Assembly: GCA_003508835.1 (NCBI GenBank)
Contig: PUFA01000314.1
Coordinates: 1,054,001-1,118,000 of the forward strand
Reading direction: 5' to 3'
From: Eonycteris spelaea
Taxonomy: Eukaryota; Chordata; Mammalia; Chiroptera; Pteropodidae
Length of the DNA: 64,000 nucleotides
The notes under the pieces are model-generated. The model did not search any database. It was not told the DNA's origin and was given only the letters and a program-made list of their open reading frames with translations. How positions within the stretch are numbered: position 1 is the stretch's first letter; every line of letters begins with the position of its first letter. A program made the translations under genes and the position numbers. Positions 34,411 through 47,330 of this stretch are shown in pieces.

Positions 34411-36029
34411 GATCTTCCTCGCTCAATCCCTGACTTAAGAGAGATGGTCCTTAAAATCGTAGCACGATGTTAATAAAAAATACATGTATGAGAAGGCTAT
34501 CAGTATGTCAGTACATTCTCAGCGAGTTCCTGCAAACTTATCTTCACAGAAGCATCAGGAATCCTTGGTCCCAGGAGACGGATGTGCCACCACGAATTTC
34601 CTGCTGTTCTAATTCATTGGCAATTGTTAGCTCAAGGGCCCCATGCAGAGCAAGGGTGTGTCATGATTTAGCATCTTCTCTCCACACACCAGACCGCCCC
34701 TGGGGAAGAGCACCTTAATGAACAGTGAGTTATTTTAACTCATCACAAATACTTTTCATAAAACACAGCTGGCTCTCAGAGACAAACGCCCAAAGCCTCT
34801 AAAAATGACTTGTTAGAATTTCACTTTTAGGCCAGAGAAGGCGGGCGAATTCCAGATGAGGCTGGGTAGTGAGATCCGCACTGTTACGGACAGGTGTGTG
34901 CACACAGCCACACAGGCGGATGGAAACACATCGCCTCCACGCACCTGACTCAGGGTCTCTTTCCACGGGTGATCTCCAGATCACAGTCCCGCCGTGGGCA
35001 TAAAAGTGGCCACAGCACTCAGACTCCTGTAAACGGACAATGGTCAAACTCTCCCGCTTCCCCCTCAAGCTGTCTTTTCTCTAGAGTAGTAAGATGAAGA
35101 TGGTGGGCAACTCGTTGACGACTGGACAGTTTATCCCCACGGACTTCCATAAAGCCAGTGAGTGAGGCAGGGGCTGGCTCTCAGCAAAGCCGTGGGGCTC
35201 CTAGAAATCGCTCTCATGTACGACGATGGGCTCTCAAGACATCTGTTAGATGAGCTTTTCTAGAACATTAAATATCATTGTCTAATTTAACAGCCTGTAC
35301 TTTCCAGAATGTTATCCGTGCCTTAAAAAAAAAACAAAAAAAAAACACTAGGTCAACATTTACCCACCTCTTACTGTTCTATCTCTCTCTTGTGAACCAT
35401 GATTACTCAATGCCTCCTGGCAAACAACCTCTTTTCCTGAGATAGAATTTACCTGGGCTTGAATTTATTTTGAAGAGCTCTGTCCTCTAATTACTTCCTC
35501 ACTTGTCAAAGGCTTAAATCCTTCCCGACTCTATTTGCGTTGACCTTTAGAATTTGAAGACCGTTTCCTTGTGCAGAAGAGGCAGATTGAAATCAGGTTT
35601 TCAAGTCATCCTGCACTTTGTTTGCATGTTAACATGCCACCTGCTCTCACGAATGGCCTTTGTTTTCTCGGTCTTCTGACGCAAAATCTGCCTCTCAAGT
35701 CCTTTTAAGATTTCCTTAGCATTTTCCATAAGCCTGAGTTTCAACGTTCTGGACATGCGTTTATTAAGATCTTATCATTGCACATTGGTCAATGTTCTTG
35801 TAATTTTTGACGTCATCAGGGGACATCTTGTGTTGCCACATCCTTTCCCCAACCTCCGAAAAGGCCAGTCCTCCCGTCAGCATAAATTGTACTATAAAGC
35901 TCCTATTTTAATAAAGGAAACAAAACAAATTTAAAAAAAAAAAAACAAAGAAAAAGTTTGGAGCTATTGCTCTAAAGTACCGCTTTCCTTGAAAGCAAAG
36001 CTTAGTATTCATTCTTTTTCTTTTTGAAA
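34411..36029. other. Unclassified sequence, no gene
   Basis: Poly-A-rich stretches lie at 35326-35347 and 35930-35955. 35440-35930 ends in 'ataaagctcctattttaata' beside the second of these, which suggests an old retroposed or LTR end, not identifiable. No gene is seen. Confidence 0.35.
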
Positions 36030-36720
36030 TTACTTTTACCCTTCCCTGCGGAAAACATCAAATATATAAAATGCAAAGGAAACGGGGAATAAAACACCCA
36101 GTATCCATCGCCCCACTTCAACAATAATCAATGTGCTGCCATTTTGCACCTTCAGCACCTCCCCCCGTTCCCAACCCTCATGCCAATCAGTATTTTTACA
36201 ATTCTTTCTTTCGAGATCAAGTACCCATGCATTGAACACACAAAAATTAAAAGCACAAATCTGACCAACGATCTACAATCCAGAACACGAACATCACATG
36301 GAACCTTTTGATCTCTTCGAAAGTTCTCCCGTCTCTTCCCAGCGGGTCCTGCAGTGACGGGCAACCACTGTCCAGATGTTCCGCACTGAGTTTCTCCTGC
36401 CCTCGCAGCTCATGTAAATGCAAGTGCACAGGATAAACCCCGCAGGTCCGGTTCCTCCCGTTCGTCAGTACGTCTGTGAGCTTCCCGCATGTTGTCACAG
36501 CTACCAGTAGCTTGCTCCTTCTCATTGCCGCGTGGTACTGCATTGTATAAATATCCAGGGATCAACACGCCTTCCACGGACACAAGAAACAGCGTATCCC
36601 ATTCTCCTGTTGCACATTCGAATTGTTTCTAGTTTGGGGAAACTTTAAATAACGGTATTGTTATTTTGGCACAATCACTTCTCATCAAAAAACACCTATG
36701 AATAGAATACATGTTTACTT
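36030..36720 (-). mobile_element. Old LINE-1 3' end (L1M-like), reverse orientation
   Basis: The plus strand shows 'ccccacttcaacaataatca', 'gatctacaatccagaacacg', 'gctaccagtagcttgctcct', 'gtggtactgcattgtataaa' and 'cgaattgtttctagtttggg', which are antisense to the 3'UTR and ORF2 end of older L1s. It is heavily diverged and no frame is intact. Confidence 0.65.
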
Positions 36721-38797
36721 TTATACAGGCTTAATTTTATAACAAGTTGCCTAACTTGACTCCCATATTGTTGGACATAAGAAATCCAGTTTCTCCCATG
36801 AAAGTTTTGTGATCATTTACAAAAAAAAATTTTTAGCCATTCTGTTTGCTATCTGCATGGTGTCTCGTTGTGCTTTTTAGTTTTCATTTCTCGGTTAGTT
36901 AATGACATCCAAAATGTTTTCGTATGCTTACCGGCGGTTTGCGTATCATGTTCAAAAATTTGTCTCGAACGAATGTTAGACTTACTGAAAAAGTTGCAAA
37001 AATAAGTTTCCTCCTTGCCTTCACCCCACACGTCCTAATATTGACATTTTACACGACCAGCTCTAGGAAACGAACCCCAGTGGCATGCCAACTAAACTCA
37101 GCCTGACTTGTTTAAATGTATTTTAACAGGTAAAAAAAATATATATATATTTCAGAACAAAAGGGACATAAAAAGGCAAAGACACGCTACTCGCCTGCTC
37201 ACTTAGCCCTGTCCGCTGCCAGACGCTCCTTCTAACAGTTCCATATTCAGATACAGACTGTATATCATCATTCTCCTTCCTTCAATAGTCAGTCACATCC
37301 TGTGTGAACGCTCCCGTTTTTCTCTTTTTCTTTTCTTTTCTTTTTCTTTTTCTTTTTTTTTTTACGTAACAGCTCTGGGATTTAACACATCAGCACAGAG
37401 AGGTGTTTTTTTGCAACGGCACAGTGTTTGGCCGTCGGGGTGTACCCTGGTTTATGCAGCCACACGCGTGTGTAAAGAGTCTCTTCCCCCTCCTGCTTGC
37501 CAGAGGCGTCCTCTGTGACGGGGTCGTCAGAGTCGCGTTCCGTTTCAGAATTCCCGGGCAAGGGGGATCGAAGGCAAGTTCGCGCTGAAGTGGGAAACAC
37601 CTCTGGCTGACCTCGTTGGGCTCTGCATAGGAACCCCGTGTGGCAAACACTCGAGCTGTCCCATGGCAGAAGGCAGAAACCCCGAGAATGGACCACAGGA
37701 GGCCGGCCCTGCTGAGCCGGCATGCCTCGTGGGTAACCCAGCTCGTCTGCTGGACGTCCCGACACAGACCCGCCCCAATATCAGACGGTTCTGGACACAG
37801 AAGACAGAACCGCCTATTTTTAGGAGTCGTTACCGATGTACCTGGCTTCCAGGATGGAGGAGGTCCCCTCGATCATCCCTTTCTCCACCGCCAAAGGCAG
37901 ACCTCACCTGGAAACTCTGACGTGTGCAGAGTAGCGACCTCCCTGGCCCTGACCCACATCTGGAACCAGCAGCACCAGGGTGACGTCCAGGGATGGGCCC
38001 ACTCTTCCCACCTGCTTCTCTTCCCAAGAGCAGCCTTCACCCCCCCAGGCCCAGCACGGGCTGTGGGCGCTTCACCTTCTTCCTCTCCTCCCAAAGCCAT
38101 GACCTCCGGGAAACTCGGCATTCTCTCTTGCTCTCCATCCTCCTGTCTTTACGTCGGGCTGAAATAGTTCACGGAGCCGTTGGCCCAGAAGTCGGGATTC
38201 GGGCGATGATCCTACGTAACGGGTGGCATTTGGGGCGCTCTCGAAATAACATGACCAGGGCAGCACGAAAGTTTTCATCAGGGTGAGTGAACATAAGCCC
38301 AGTTTTCAAACTCCACCGAGAGCTAGAAAATTGGAATTATTTTCCATTTAAGCTTGACGTAGGGGGTGTAAGCATGGGAATAATACACAATTCACGAGTC
38401 GGTGGGAAATGAGACTTAAAATACGTTATTTCACAGAGCAGGCAGTGGAGAAGCTGCCTTCCTACTGCTTTCCCATTTATTCGATCATCGGACTGCAGGC
38501 TTCCTTATTTCCCCCACCAAGTATTTGAGTTAAAACAAAGGAAAACATTTTTCGGTCTCAATGGAGATGGATTAAACGTGCATCTTATTTTTTTTTCCAA
38601 TGTGCAAAGGGCTAGATCAATTTGATTATCATGGATTTGGGGAGGCTGAAATGAAAATGCTTTGCTAAGAGAGCATGATGTCTCCGAAAAAAAAATCACT
38701 TACCTGTGGACGTGTCATTTTCTATTGATGGAACTACTTTACATTCTCTGTTGTCTCTTGTTTGGCTCTTTTATTCTAAAAACATGGAGCTACAGCA
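36721..38797. other. Unclassified; T/C-rich tract at 37320-37364, GC-rich at 37400-38300
   Basis: An A-rich and AT dinucleotide patch lies at about 37131-37151. A (TTTTC)n-like tract lies at 37319-37364. The GC-rich part 37400-38300 gives overlapping open frames on both strands (175 codons at 37640-38167 forward) with Pro/Arg/Ser-rich, domain-free translations. None is called. Confidence 0.4.
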
Positions 38798-38890
38798 GGA
38801 AGGAAGGAAGGAAGGAAGGAAGGAAGGAAGGAAGGAAGGAAGGAAGGAAGGAAGGAAGGAAGAAGGAAGGAAAGGAAGAAAAGAGAGAGA
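38798..38890. repeat. (GGAA)16 microsatellite with degenerate tail
   Basis: Sixteen uninterrupted GGAA units (38798-38861) are followed by imperfect GGAA/GAAA/GAGA. The open frame through it translates as repeating Glu-Gly-Arg-Lys and is an artefact. GGAA is the core of ETS-factor binding sites, so such arrays can bind ETS proteins, but no role is shown here. Confidence 0.97.
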
Positions 38891-41800
38891 ATAGATTTAC
38901 CTACCATTGCATCTACTCTATCAAATATATGATGTGTGGTTGGCTGTTTGCATGTTATTTGTGGTTTCTGAAAGATTCATTTTTTATTTACATACCTGAG
39001 ATAAAGATCAAGAATAAGGTGATGAGTTTCTTATCTTACCGTGTCAAGTGTCCCAACGGTACACAGATTCATTCTACAAACATTTACCGAGTGCCTCCGC
39101 CCCCGATCTGACCCATCTAGCTGGTTTTAGTCATTGAAAATACACAGTAGAAAGGCGTGAAATAAAAAGTAAAGAGCGGAAACTGTAAAAATCTCATTTA
39201 TAAAAGTACGCATGAATAATACATTCCCTTGATTCTTTCTAGAGACATATTTTAGTTTTAAAAACCTGAACTGCTGGGTCCTGGTCTTGCTTTGGGGTTT
39301 TTTGGAGGGAGAACTGGGGGCGGGGTGGGGGGTGTGCAGATCATAGAATGAGCAACAGTCAGCTCGTTGGGATTCTCTGCTCCATGCATCGTGTCGACGA
39401 AGTCCACATTGCACCCTGCCGGACAGGGCGTGCTCAGACGCCTGGAGGCCCGGATGCCCAGACGCGGCCATGCAGAACTGCTAGCCAAGGCGAGGGAAAC
39501 GGGCGGAGGAGCTGCATGAGAGTGCACAAGGGGGCGTGGACGTGACGGGAGTTTAGATACAGGGGAAGCCACTCCTGCCCGGGTGACAGAGTGGGGGGAC
39601 GCCACAGGCACCAGAACCAAGAAGGGGCCGCCCCCGCCTCGAGCGGGTGAGGTCCCCAAGAAGCCCCAGCTCTCCTTCAGATGCCCTGCCCATAGTCCTG
39701 GGCTTCCCCAACAGTCCAACTGATGGGCAGCACGGGACGCAGGGGTCTGTTCCTGCGATCCCAGCTAGGGTGCCGTGCCGTTTTTAACCGAGAGCGTCAC
39801 CAAGCAGCGGAAGGACCAGGAAGCTCACTAACACGAGCCCCACGGACCGGCTGGCTTCCCCCTCTCCTTCCGTATCAGACTCTCGGCAGGCCTTGTCCTC
39901 TCTCCCCTCCATCCTCAGTGCTCATGAGGACAGCGCGTGCGGGTGCCGGAAGGGGAGGAACGTGAGGCCCAGAGCTGTCAGGACGGGATGCAGAAGCATC
40001 CACGTGAGAGGAGGCGATGTGAGGACAGTCACCGTCCCACAGCCGGCCCTCTAATGGCGGGCATGCCCTCGGAGAACCCTGCCCAGACGCCGAAGTTACA
40101 GACGGTGCAGCCGCGTGGAAAACAGGGGCTGTTCCCAGTTCGCAGGACGAGAAGCGGAGTCAAGGGTTCAAAGTCGGCAGTTCTGCGTTTTTTCCCTCCC
40201 CGAACCATTGCTCAAGTCCCCAGAGCCTGCCAAGGCGTGCCTGCTCTCACGGACGCAAATACACAGCCCGGGAAGTGATCGTAGCCAGCTTGTTACAGAT
40301 AAGTGTGCCCGGGGCTGGGCTCTCTGAGTGTGCACGGACCCTGACCCTGACAGAATTTCTCTCAGATGCTCTCACATGGGGCTGACATATCAGCATCGCA
40401 TACCGTCCTGCAAAGAGTGTCATGAATTTCGGTCTGTCATCTGGGAAAGCTGAGAACCATTGCCTGGTCCCATGTAAGGGGATCACAAGGGTACTGGTCC
40501 CTCGTCGCCCTTCGACCCCCGTGAGAGGCTCTTACTGGAATGTAGGTGGTGACCAAGGCACCCGCGGGTGGTCACTGGGGAGATGCGACTCCTCTGGACG
40601 GCCCTTGCGCCAGACGTGGGGACCTCACTGCCAGCTTCTGCTGGTTGGTGTTATGGAAACAGGTGTCTTGTGCTATAAAAATCTATCGCTTTCCTGAATG
40701 TGCATTTTCCAGCTACGTATATCCGTGTGACAGCTGCCCGGTTTTGCACACTTCGATGTGCTCACTGTCTCCTCACCCCTACGCACGCACACGCAGACAC
40801 ACACAGACAGACACACACGCCTGTCGGCCAAGATCGGAGACCGCCGTCAGAACTAAGAGGGAGAAGAGTGGCCTGGTAGCTGGAAAGCCCGTCAGAATGC
40901 AGGAGCCACGGAGCCAACGGGTCACGCAAGGGCGTTCCGAGTCCTTCCTCCAACAAACGCGTATGCCGGGCTGCCCTCGTGACGGAACTCACAGCTGTGA
41001 GGGCGAAAAGACAAAATCTTCACCTCCAGTAACGTGACAGCGTCAGGGAACGTGATAACTAAGTAGACGATATGGGATCTGAGAAGGAGGCAAATGTCGT
41101 GCAGGACAATGAAGCAAGACGCGAATTTAAGATGTAGCGAACGTTTCCAATTCATTATTTGTGTTCGTTGCTCTTTCTTACCCGTTCTTTTAGTCTTAAA
41201 TGGGAAAAAAAAACTCTTTAAAACTAAGCACTTTATGAACAAAAAAAGACTTGGCATCACGTCTGAGGCCACTCCATTCTACCTTCTGTCGGGGGCCAGA
41301 CGGGGGGTGGGGGCGGGGAGGCAAAAAGCGGGTGCGATTTTGCAGCGTTAAAGGAATTCCTTGCAGGTTTGGACTACCTCTTATTTGAAAAAATAAAATT
41401 AAATTAAAAACTAAAAGCGATCAGAGGAGCATGATTCATTTCTAAATCCTCAGTTCGGACGCCGATGGGAGCAGGGAGGCACTGCTCGGATTTCAAATGT
41501 CCAAAGTCCACATCGGCTCTGTCCCAGAGGACATTCCGACAGGGTGAAAATAGCCCAGATCTGGCCCCCACCAGCTTGCGGCTACTGAACATCTTTCTGA
41601 TTCTGCGGCTGCAGAATTTATTTTGATTTTATTTATTTTTAACCGGAATGCACGCAGACACTTGTGGCCGCCGGCCACCGTGCACGGGTCTGCACACCCC
41701 CAGCCATGGAGGTGAGAATTTGCCTGCGACGTCCAGTGCTCTTTTTAGCCCTGCCACGTCTTTCTTAAGAGGCACCAACTGCATTTCAATCCAATGCGCT

Positions 41801-44040
41801 TCCGCTCAGTTTGCTTCAGGGATGTGCCCACCGGCCAGCGGATACAACATTAGCCCCGGAGACCGTCGTGCCCTTGTGCGTTTTCGTGACTCCTCACACC
41901 GGGTCGTCGGTGCTCCAAACTCTTACACGCTCCCTCTGTGCCTTACGGCCCCAACCCACGCACATGTCTTCCTGCAGAGTGCCCACATATGTCAGTTCTG
42001 AGCAATTTCAGTCAGTCACAAATGCTCGAAACCTAGTTCACCAACTGTGAATTATCAGGTCCCCAAATAAAGGAGTCTTAAGACATATAACTGCCAATCC
42101 TATTTTATAGACTGCGGTGTGTCTCATCACGAAGAGAATGAACAGAAGGCATTTGTAAGAAGTATCTCGTTGATAGAAATTCTCTACGTCGGCGAAACTG
42201 ATTTAAAAACCACTGTCCATATTTTCAGTCCTCCCTCTGAGGGAAGTGACGGTGAACGCCCAGTGGACACCCTGCGTGTCTTCTAGTTCAAAGATCAAAG
42301 GTAGGTGGGAATGGCATTGTCCACAGGATACCCCAGAAGAAGTCGTAGACATGAAAGGCCGATGTTATCCCTGTCACACTCAGTCCGACCGAGGAACTGT
42401 GACAACGAGAGAGGTGTCATTAGCACAGCCAGCCAGGGGGCCTGAAATATTTCTCCTTGCACCCCGTCGGGCGCTGGACAAGGCGTCCCCCTCAGGAACA
42501 CAGATGCCAGGAAATTCCTGCCCAACGGGCAGCCTGAGACTCTGTTTGTGAAATGGAATCCGAGAGACTGTGCGAAGTTCACAGACAGCATTTGCAGAGA
42601 AGCCCTTCGGGGGAGGGAAAAAAAAAACAAAACAAACCATGCAACGTAAGGAGAAGACCCGTCTACAGGAAATGAAAGACGGCAAGAAGATCACAACGGT
42701 GCTCAGGCCAGGCGACCAGATTTGTTTTTCTTTTCCAGGAATCGAAACAGCACAGTTTCCACATCTGGGATAATCGTCACTTGATGGAGCTCTAGAGCTG
42801 TGCCTTCCTCTACGCGTGGTCCCTGTCGAACCAGACTCAGGAAGTCAAACCTAAAGGCAGGATCGTCACACTGGGGACCCTGGTCCACTTAGCCTGGTAG
42901 CCAGGCAACGCCGAACGAGAGATCAATCGAGTCCCGGGAAATGGAGATGCAGGCAAATGCCCCGATGAGAAGGACTATCTGGAGTGCCGAGCGGACGGAT
43001 CCCCATCGGGCATGTTTAGAAGATCGTGCGTCATTTAATTTAATTGAGTAGGACCACGTTTTAGTGACCTGAAACATAACCCCACTTCAGATCTCCACTT
43101 TAATGCGGGCGACTCAAAATCACGCCAATACTTCAGGCGAAAGCTAAGCATCGGCATGCCCCTTCCGCTGAAGAGCTACGACAAGACGGTAAGTGTACTC
43201 TCCAAGTAAACAGGACACATATGCTGCTCCCCATGATGCTGCCAAGATGGAGCCCATCTCCAGCCATGTCCGGGAAAGGCCACCGCGAGATCACAAACGT
43301 CTCATTCACGGGCGTGTTGCTGTTTCTGAAACATGTAAAGGTTTACAGCAGGGAGCTGGTCATAAAAATTTTCTGAGAAAATAATCTGACAAAGGCGAGC
43401 GTTTAATGTTCTTGCTTGCTGTGGGCAGCGCCAGAAATAGTTGTCATATTAGGCACCACTTGGGGACCTGTTTTGAGGGGTGCAAGGGTTCTTCTAAGAC
43501 CTGATGCCACTGTGAGTTCTCAGCAAGCAGTTCTTGAAAGGGAATCAGATTCGCGTACCCAACCAAAGATCCTTCAGAGGAGAGGGGTAAGACGTTGATT
43601 CGGAATGGAGAGGTTGATTTGGAGGTGTTGATTTCATTGCTCCATTCCATTCTTCCTCCTTCCCTCCATCCCTCCTGACTACTCATTATCTCTCCTTTCC
43701 TCACCATCCCATTTCTTCCTCATTCTAATAACATTGCAATTAACGAACTTCTATAAGATACACGTGCATTGCGGAGCCTTTGAAAACGTAAAAAGGCAAC
43801 AATCAAATGCAAAAACAAGTATACACCCCAACTCACACAGTGTGGAGAGAAGTTAGAACAGTTGCCACCAGACAATTTAGACAAGAAAAGCAAGACCCCC
43901 GTACGGGGCCCTGAAACCCTCCGTGTCTTCGTCTGGGTGGGTGCTACATACGGTTTTCATAGTCAGCTACTCACTGAAGTGTGCAAATAGAATGTTGGCA
44001 CTTTATTGTGTGTATTTTCAACCTCAGTAGGGAGAGAAAT
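38891..44040. other. Long unclassified, mainly GC-rich stretch
   Basis: 39068-39105 has the old-repeat motif 'cattctacaaacatttaccg'. 39303-39331 and 41291-41320 are G-rich with four or more G-runs (quadruplex potential). 40780-40815 is an imperfect CA/CAGA tract. 42617-42640 is A-rich. Many open frames of 100-160 codons occur on both strands in the GC-rich parts (39258-39719 reverse, 40546-41037 forward). None shows a known domain, and composition explains them. No gene, RNA or confident transposon is seen. Confidence 0.35.
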
Positions 44041-44112
44041 TTTGTAAAATAATAATATTTTAAAAAATATTTAAAATAATATTTAAAATAATATTTTAAA
44101 AAACATTAGAAA
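44041..44112. repeat. AT-only tract with repeated 'aataatattta' words
   Basis: About 60 bp of near-pure A/T with self-complementary words ('aaatattt', 'aaaatatttt'), able to form hairpins or unwind easily. It is probably a decayed A-rich tail or simple repeat. Confidence 0.7.
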
Positions 44113-44176
44113 ACTAATGTTTAGTTCTTCCCAACTGTGTGTACGTGTTCCGGTGTGTATGGGTCAGTGAGAGAGT

Positions 44177-44177
<1 letters not shown>

Positions 44178-44214
<37 letters not shown>

Positions 44215-44240
44215 CGTGCGCGCGCGTGTGTGTGTGTGTG
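44178..44240. repeat. 63-bp strictly alternating TG/CG tract
   Basis: (TG)n runs into 'tacgcgtgcgcgcgcgtg' and back into (TG)n with no break in purine-pyrimidine alternation from 44178 to 44240. The CG-rich centre (about 44212-44226) makes it a strong Z-DNA candidate. Confidence 0.95.
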
Positions 44241-44279
44241 AAACTGCATGTATGTATTGTTTTCCACCACTTTCCCCCC

Positions 44280-44560
44280 CTTGATAATAACTATTTTGGC
44301 ATGTCATTTAATATTCTTGGGCATTGCACTTTTTAAAGGTAACCATATTCCCCCATCTGATTTTTACCCATTCCTCGAGAGTAAGGCATTTAGGTTATTT
44401 TGTAGTTTTGCCCGTTAAAACCAGCACTCTGATAAGCACCCTTCTGCTCTCTTAAATATTCACTATCATGCTATTTTCTTGTACTGTCAAAAACATTTTC
44501 TATGTTCGTCGTTTTGAATTACCTCCCTTCGTGAATCTTCTGATGCCCCCATAGCGTCAG
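44280..44560 (-). mobile_element. Possible old LINE fragment, reverse orientation
   Basis: 'catttaggttattttgtagt' and 'gataagcacccttctgctct' recall antisense old-L1 3' sequences ('ttgggttatttccagttttt', 'gaacatccttgtacat'). The match is loose. Confidence 0.3.
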
Positions 44561-45147
44561 GGGAGGCTAAGTTGAACGCTGGACATAACGAACTTACATC
44601 TGAACGTCAAAAAGGAAGCCACATTTCTTCTAGTCAAGGGAAAAGGTACTTCGAGGAAGTAACTGAGGGGGAACAAAGAAGTCCATCTCCACTCTCTAGT
44701 TTGCTTTTACCACAGGTCCTTTTTAATGGACAATCCGATCTGCAACCCAGTTAACCATCTGCGAGTCTTTTAAATAATGCGATAAGGTGGAACGAGATGT
44801 TTTTTTCATGAATGAACCACGGCCTGTTTCTGCCACAGGAGTTCAGAGCCTGTCTTCGCTGTTCACCAGAGCTTTAATGAGTTTTAATTTTAATACGTTC
44901 CATTATTATTTCAAAGTCCTGATTAAACTCGTCATGAGTTTAAAAATATTTAACTCTTTATTAATTATTCAACCAAGTATTCCCTACTGTAAAATTATTT
45001 TGAAATTTCTGTTATTATTAAAGGGCGAGGAAGAGTGAAATCTGATTGCGAGGAGGGTCTGAGGGTGAATGGGGCCTGACGTGGGCTCTGGGCATGGTGG
45101 CCTAGTCCAACAGGAAAGAGAATGAAGCCAAGCAAAGACGGAGGTGC
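44561..45147. other. Unclassified sequence
   Basis: Nothing recognised. 44870-45030 is AT-rich. Confidence 0.4.
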
Positions 45148-45351
45148 CAGACGGGGTGCTGCTGACGTTTTGCGCCTGGCGATTTTCCACGGTGGGGATG
45201 CGGCCCTGTGCATTGTGGGAAGTTCAGCATCGCCTCTGGCCCCCGAGCATAGCTGTCAGCTCCCCCGAGGTATGATGACCAAGAATGTCAGCAAATATTG
45301 TCCCCCATCAGCTGGACAGCACAATCGTCCCAGCCGAGAACTTCTGCGCTG
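45148..45351 (-). mobile_element. MER20 (hAT-Charlie) element
   Basis: In antisense order: 'gacgttttgcgcctggcgat', 'gatgcggccctgtgcattgt', 'gggaagttcagcatcgcctc', 'gtatgatgaccaagaatgtc', 'agcaaatattgtcccccatc' and an end 'gagaacttctgcgctg' (consensus 'gagaaccactg'). It is near full length. No target duplication is recognisable. Confidence 0.8.
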
Positions 45352-47097
45352 GACAAACAATGTCAAAATGATGTCAATAGGTTCTGTGAGGGAGACATGG
45401 CAACGTGTTGTGTTCAGGAGAGCCCACGAGAAGTCTCTGGGGTGAGCAGGACACACAGCAGCACATGTGATGAGCAAGCAGGGTTATGACTGGGGATTTC
45501 CCCGGGGAAATGAGAGGGAAGAGCTCGTGCAGATAGCAGGCATGTGGCAGATGTTACGTGTCCCTTGGAGGGGCGGGTGCAGACTGCTGTGGGGAAAGTT
45601 TAAGGGGCGAGGCTCTGATCCTCCAGGAAACGGGGTGCACTGTGGTCCTTAAAGAGAGGGCAGCCACTGTCAAAGGTTGAGTGTGTGCCTGTGACACGTT
45701 ATGTAGAGCTTTGTTTGAAGTTAGGACAGGCTCCGGGCAGAAAAAAAAGAACAATTTGGAGGCCATCGGAAAGTTCCAGAAAAGCAGCCAGTCCCATCTG
45801 ACCTATATGAAAAGGCATTAACATGCAGAAGTCGAAAAGGAAGTGATCCTTCCACCTTTACCGGATCAGGCGAAAGAGAACTTGTAAGTGAAACTCTTTA
45901 CGAAATCCTTCCTTCCTCCTTTCCCATGCTTATTTTCAGCATTTCTATTTGCACCTTAGCTGTTAATGAGAAAATCTAAGAAAAAAAAATTTTGCAACCC
46001 AAATTCTCCCCTTTTATAATGTTTTATTGTGAATGCACGGGAGGAAGGAGGAAAAAACGATGTGACTCCATGTTCATGGAACAAAGCAGTCTCAAAACAG
46101 ACTGGCTCTCAACTAGCCTCTCGTTTAACCTAAAACAGGAGCAGGAAACCCACCCTCCATGTCCAACTGATGCGATATTTTGCCGGCTTTAAAGTGTCTG
46201 AGGTAGAAGGTTCTTCCCTGGCCTGAGTGCATCCCGAACTCCAGAATGGTGTCACCTTCTACCTCCGTATTTGGTAGGAAAATTTAGGAAACTACTTTAA
46301 TGCATTGTCACAAGTGGGCGACCCCATTTCCCCGTCATCGGATAGGACCAAAGCTGAAAACTCGGAGACAGATACATGGAATTGGACCTGAGCTTTCCAA
46401 AAAGCCCGGCAGATTGTGTCACAAGGCGTGGAGGACACGGGTGGTAAGTGATCACAGGCTCACGCCATAGCCTAAGTCCTGTTCTTGCGCTGTGAACGAG
46501 CATAGGCGCTCTTCAATGGCCTACGGCTAAACCATCCAACCATCCGTGCAGAACCGTATACAGGTACCAGACAGAAACCAGCGCGAATCTCACTGATGGG
46601 ATCAGCGGCCGCCCGCGACGCCTTGGAACCTCTCCTCTCTTTTAGCTCACCAGCGGATTTGTAACTTGCAGATCCTTCCTGAACGTTCACGCTCTTTCGT
46701 GCGAACGGTTTTCTTCAAATTCCGCACGCTGGCCGTGAGGCTGGCACACAGGCCTCATTTGCAGATCTTCAAGGACCCGAGGACTCTACTTTTCCACGGA
46801 GGGATGTGTAGAGCTGTGTGTCAAAGGTGGGTAGGGGAGGGAGACTGGGTAGACAGGAGGTGGGGGAGACAGATGAGCAGGTGGGCTCAGACCCTCCCCC
46901 TTACATTCCAAGAAGCACGGTTTACTTTCTTTAACGTATCAGCTCTATTCTAAAGAGACCTCCGTGCAGAGGAAGACTATTTCAGATGTCGGTTTGTCCT
47001 CTTCATTATCCCCTGGGCCGACGTCTGGAATTCCAAAATCGATACAATCAATAACTTTGCTGTCCATTTCCATTTGGCTCTCAGAGGTCCCTCCCTA
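45352..47097. other. Unclassified sequence
   Basis: Short A-runs at 45741 and 45980. No gene or confident repeat is seen. Confidence 0.4.
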
Positions 47098-47110
47098 GGG
47101 GGGGGGGGGG
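47098..47110. repeat. Poly-G (13) run
   Basis: Thirteen Gs in a row, likely length-variable and a sequencing-error site. Confidence 0.9.
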
Positions 47111-47179
47111 CTTGTCCGACGGACGTAGCTATGCGGACAGAAGGCTCGCTGGATTCAGAGGACATCTAGATGCCAGCGG

Positions 47180-47330
47180 TCTCCGTCCGTTTCCTCGTGA
47201 GTGGGGATGGCAGTATCCGCCCCATATTTCCTTCCACGCGGTCGTGGAGATCAAATAAAACACGGACTGTAAAAAGGCTTCATAAACTGTAAAGCTCTGT
47301 ACTAGGAATCGTGCTATTTGAATAAAACTC
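47180..47330 (+). mobile_element. MIR SINE fragment
   Basis: 'tccgtttcctcgtgagtggg', 'gatggcagtatccgccccat', 'tcgtggagatcaaataaaac' and 'aaaggcttcataaactgtaa' followed by 'agctctgtac' parallel the MIR 3' half (consensus 'tttcctcatctgtaaaatgg', 'gaggattaaatgag', 'aaagcgcttagaac'). It is a diverged sense copy. Confidence 0.65.

Noticed and set aside
38662..39111. 149-codon frame with Glu-Gly-Arg-Lys repeats
   Set aside because: The repeat is the translated GGAA microsatellite.
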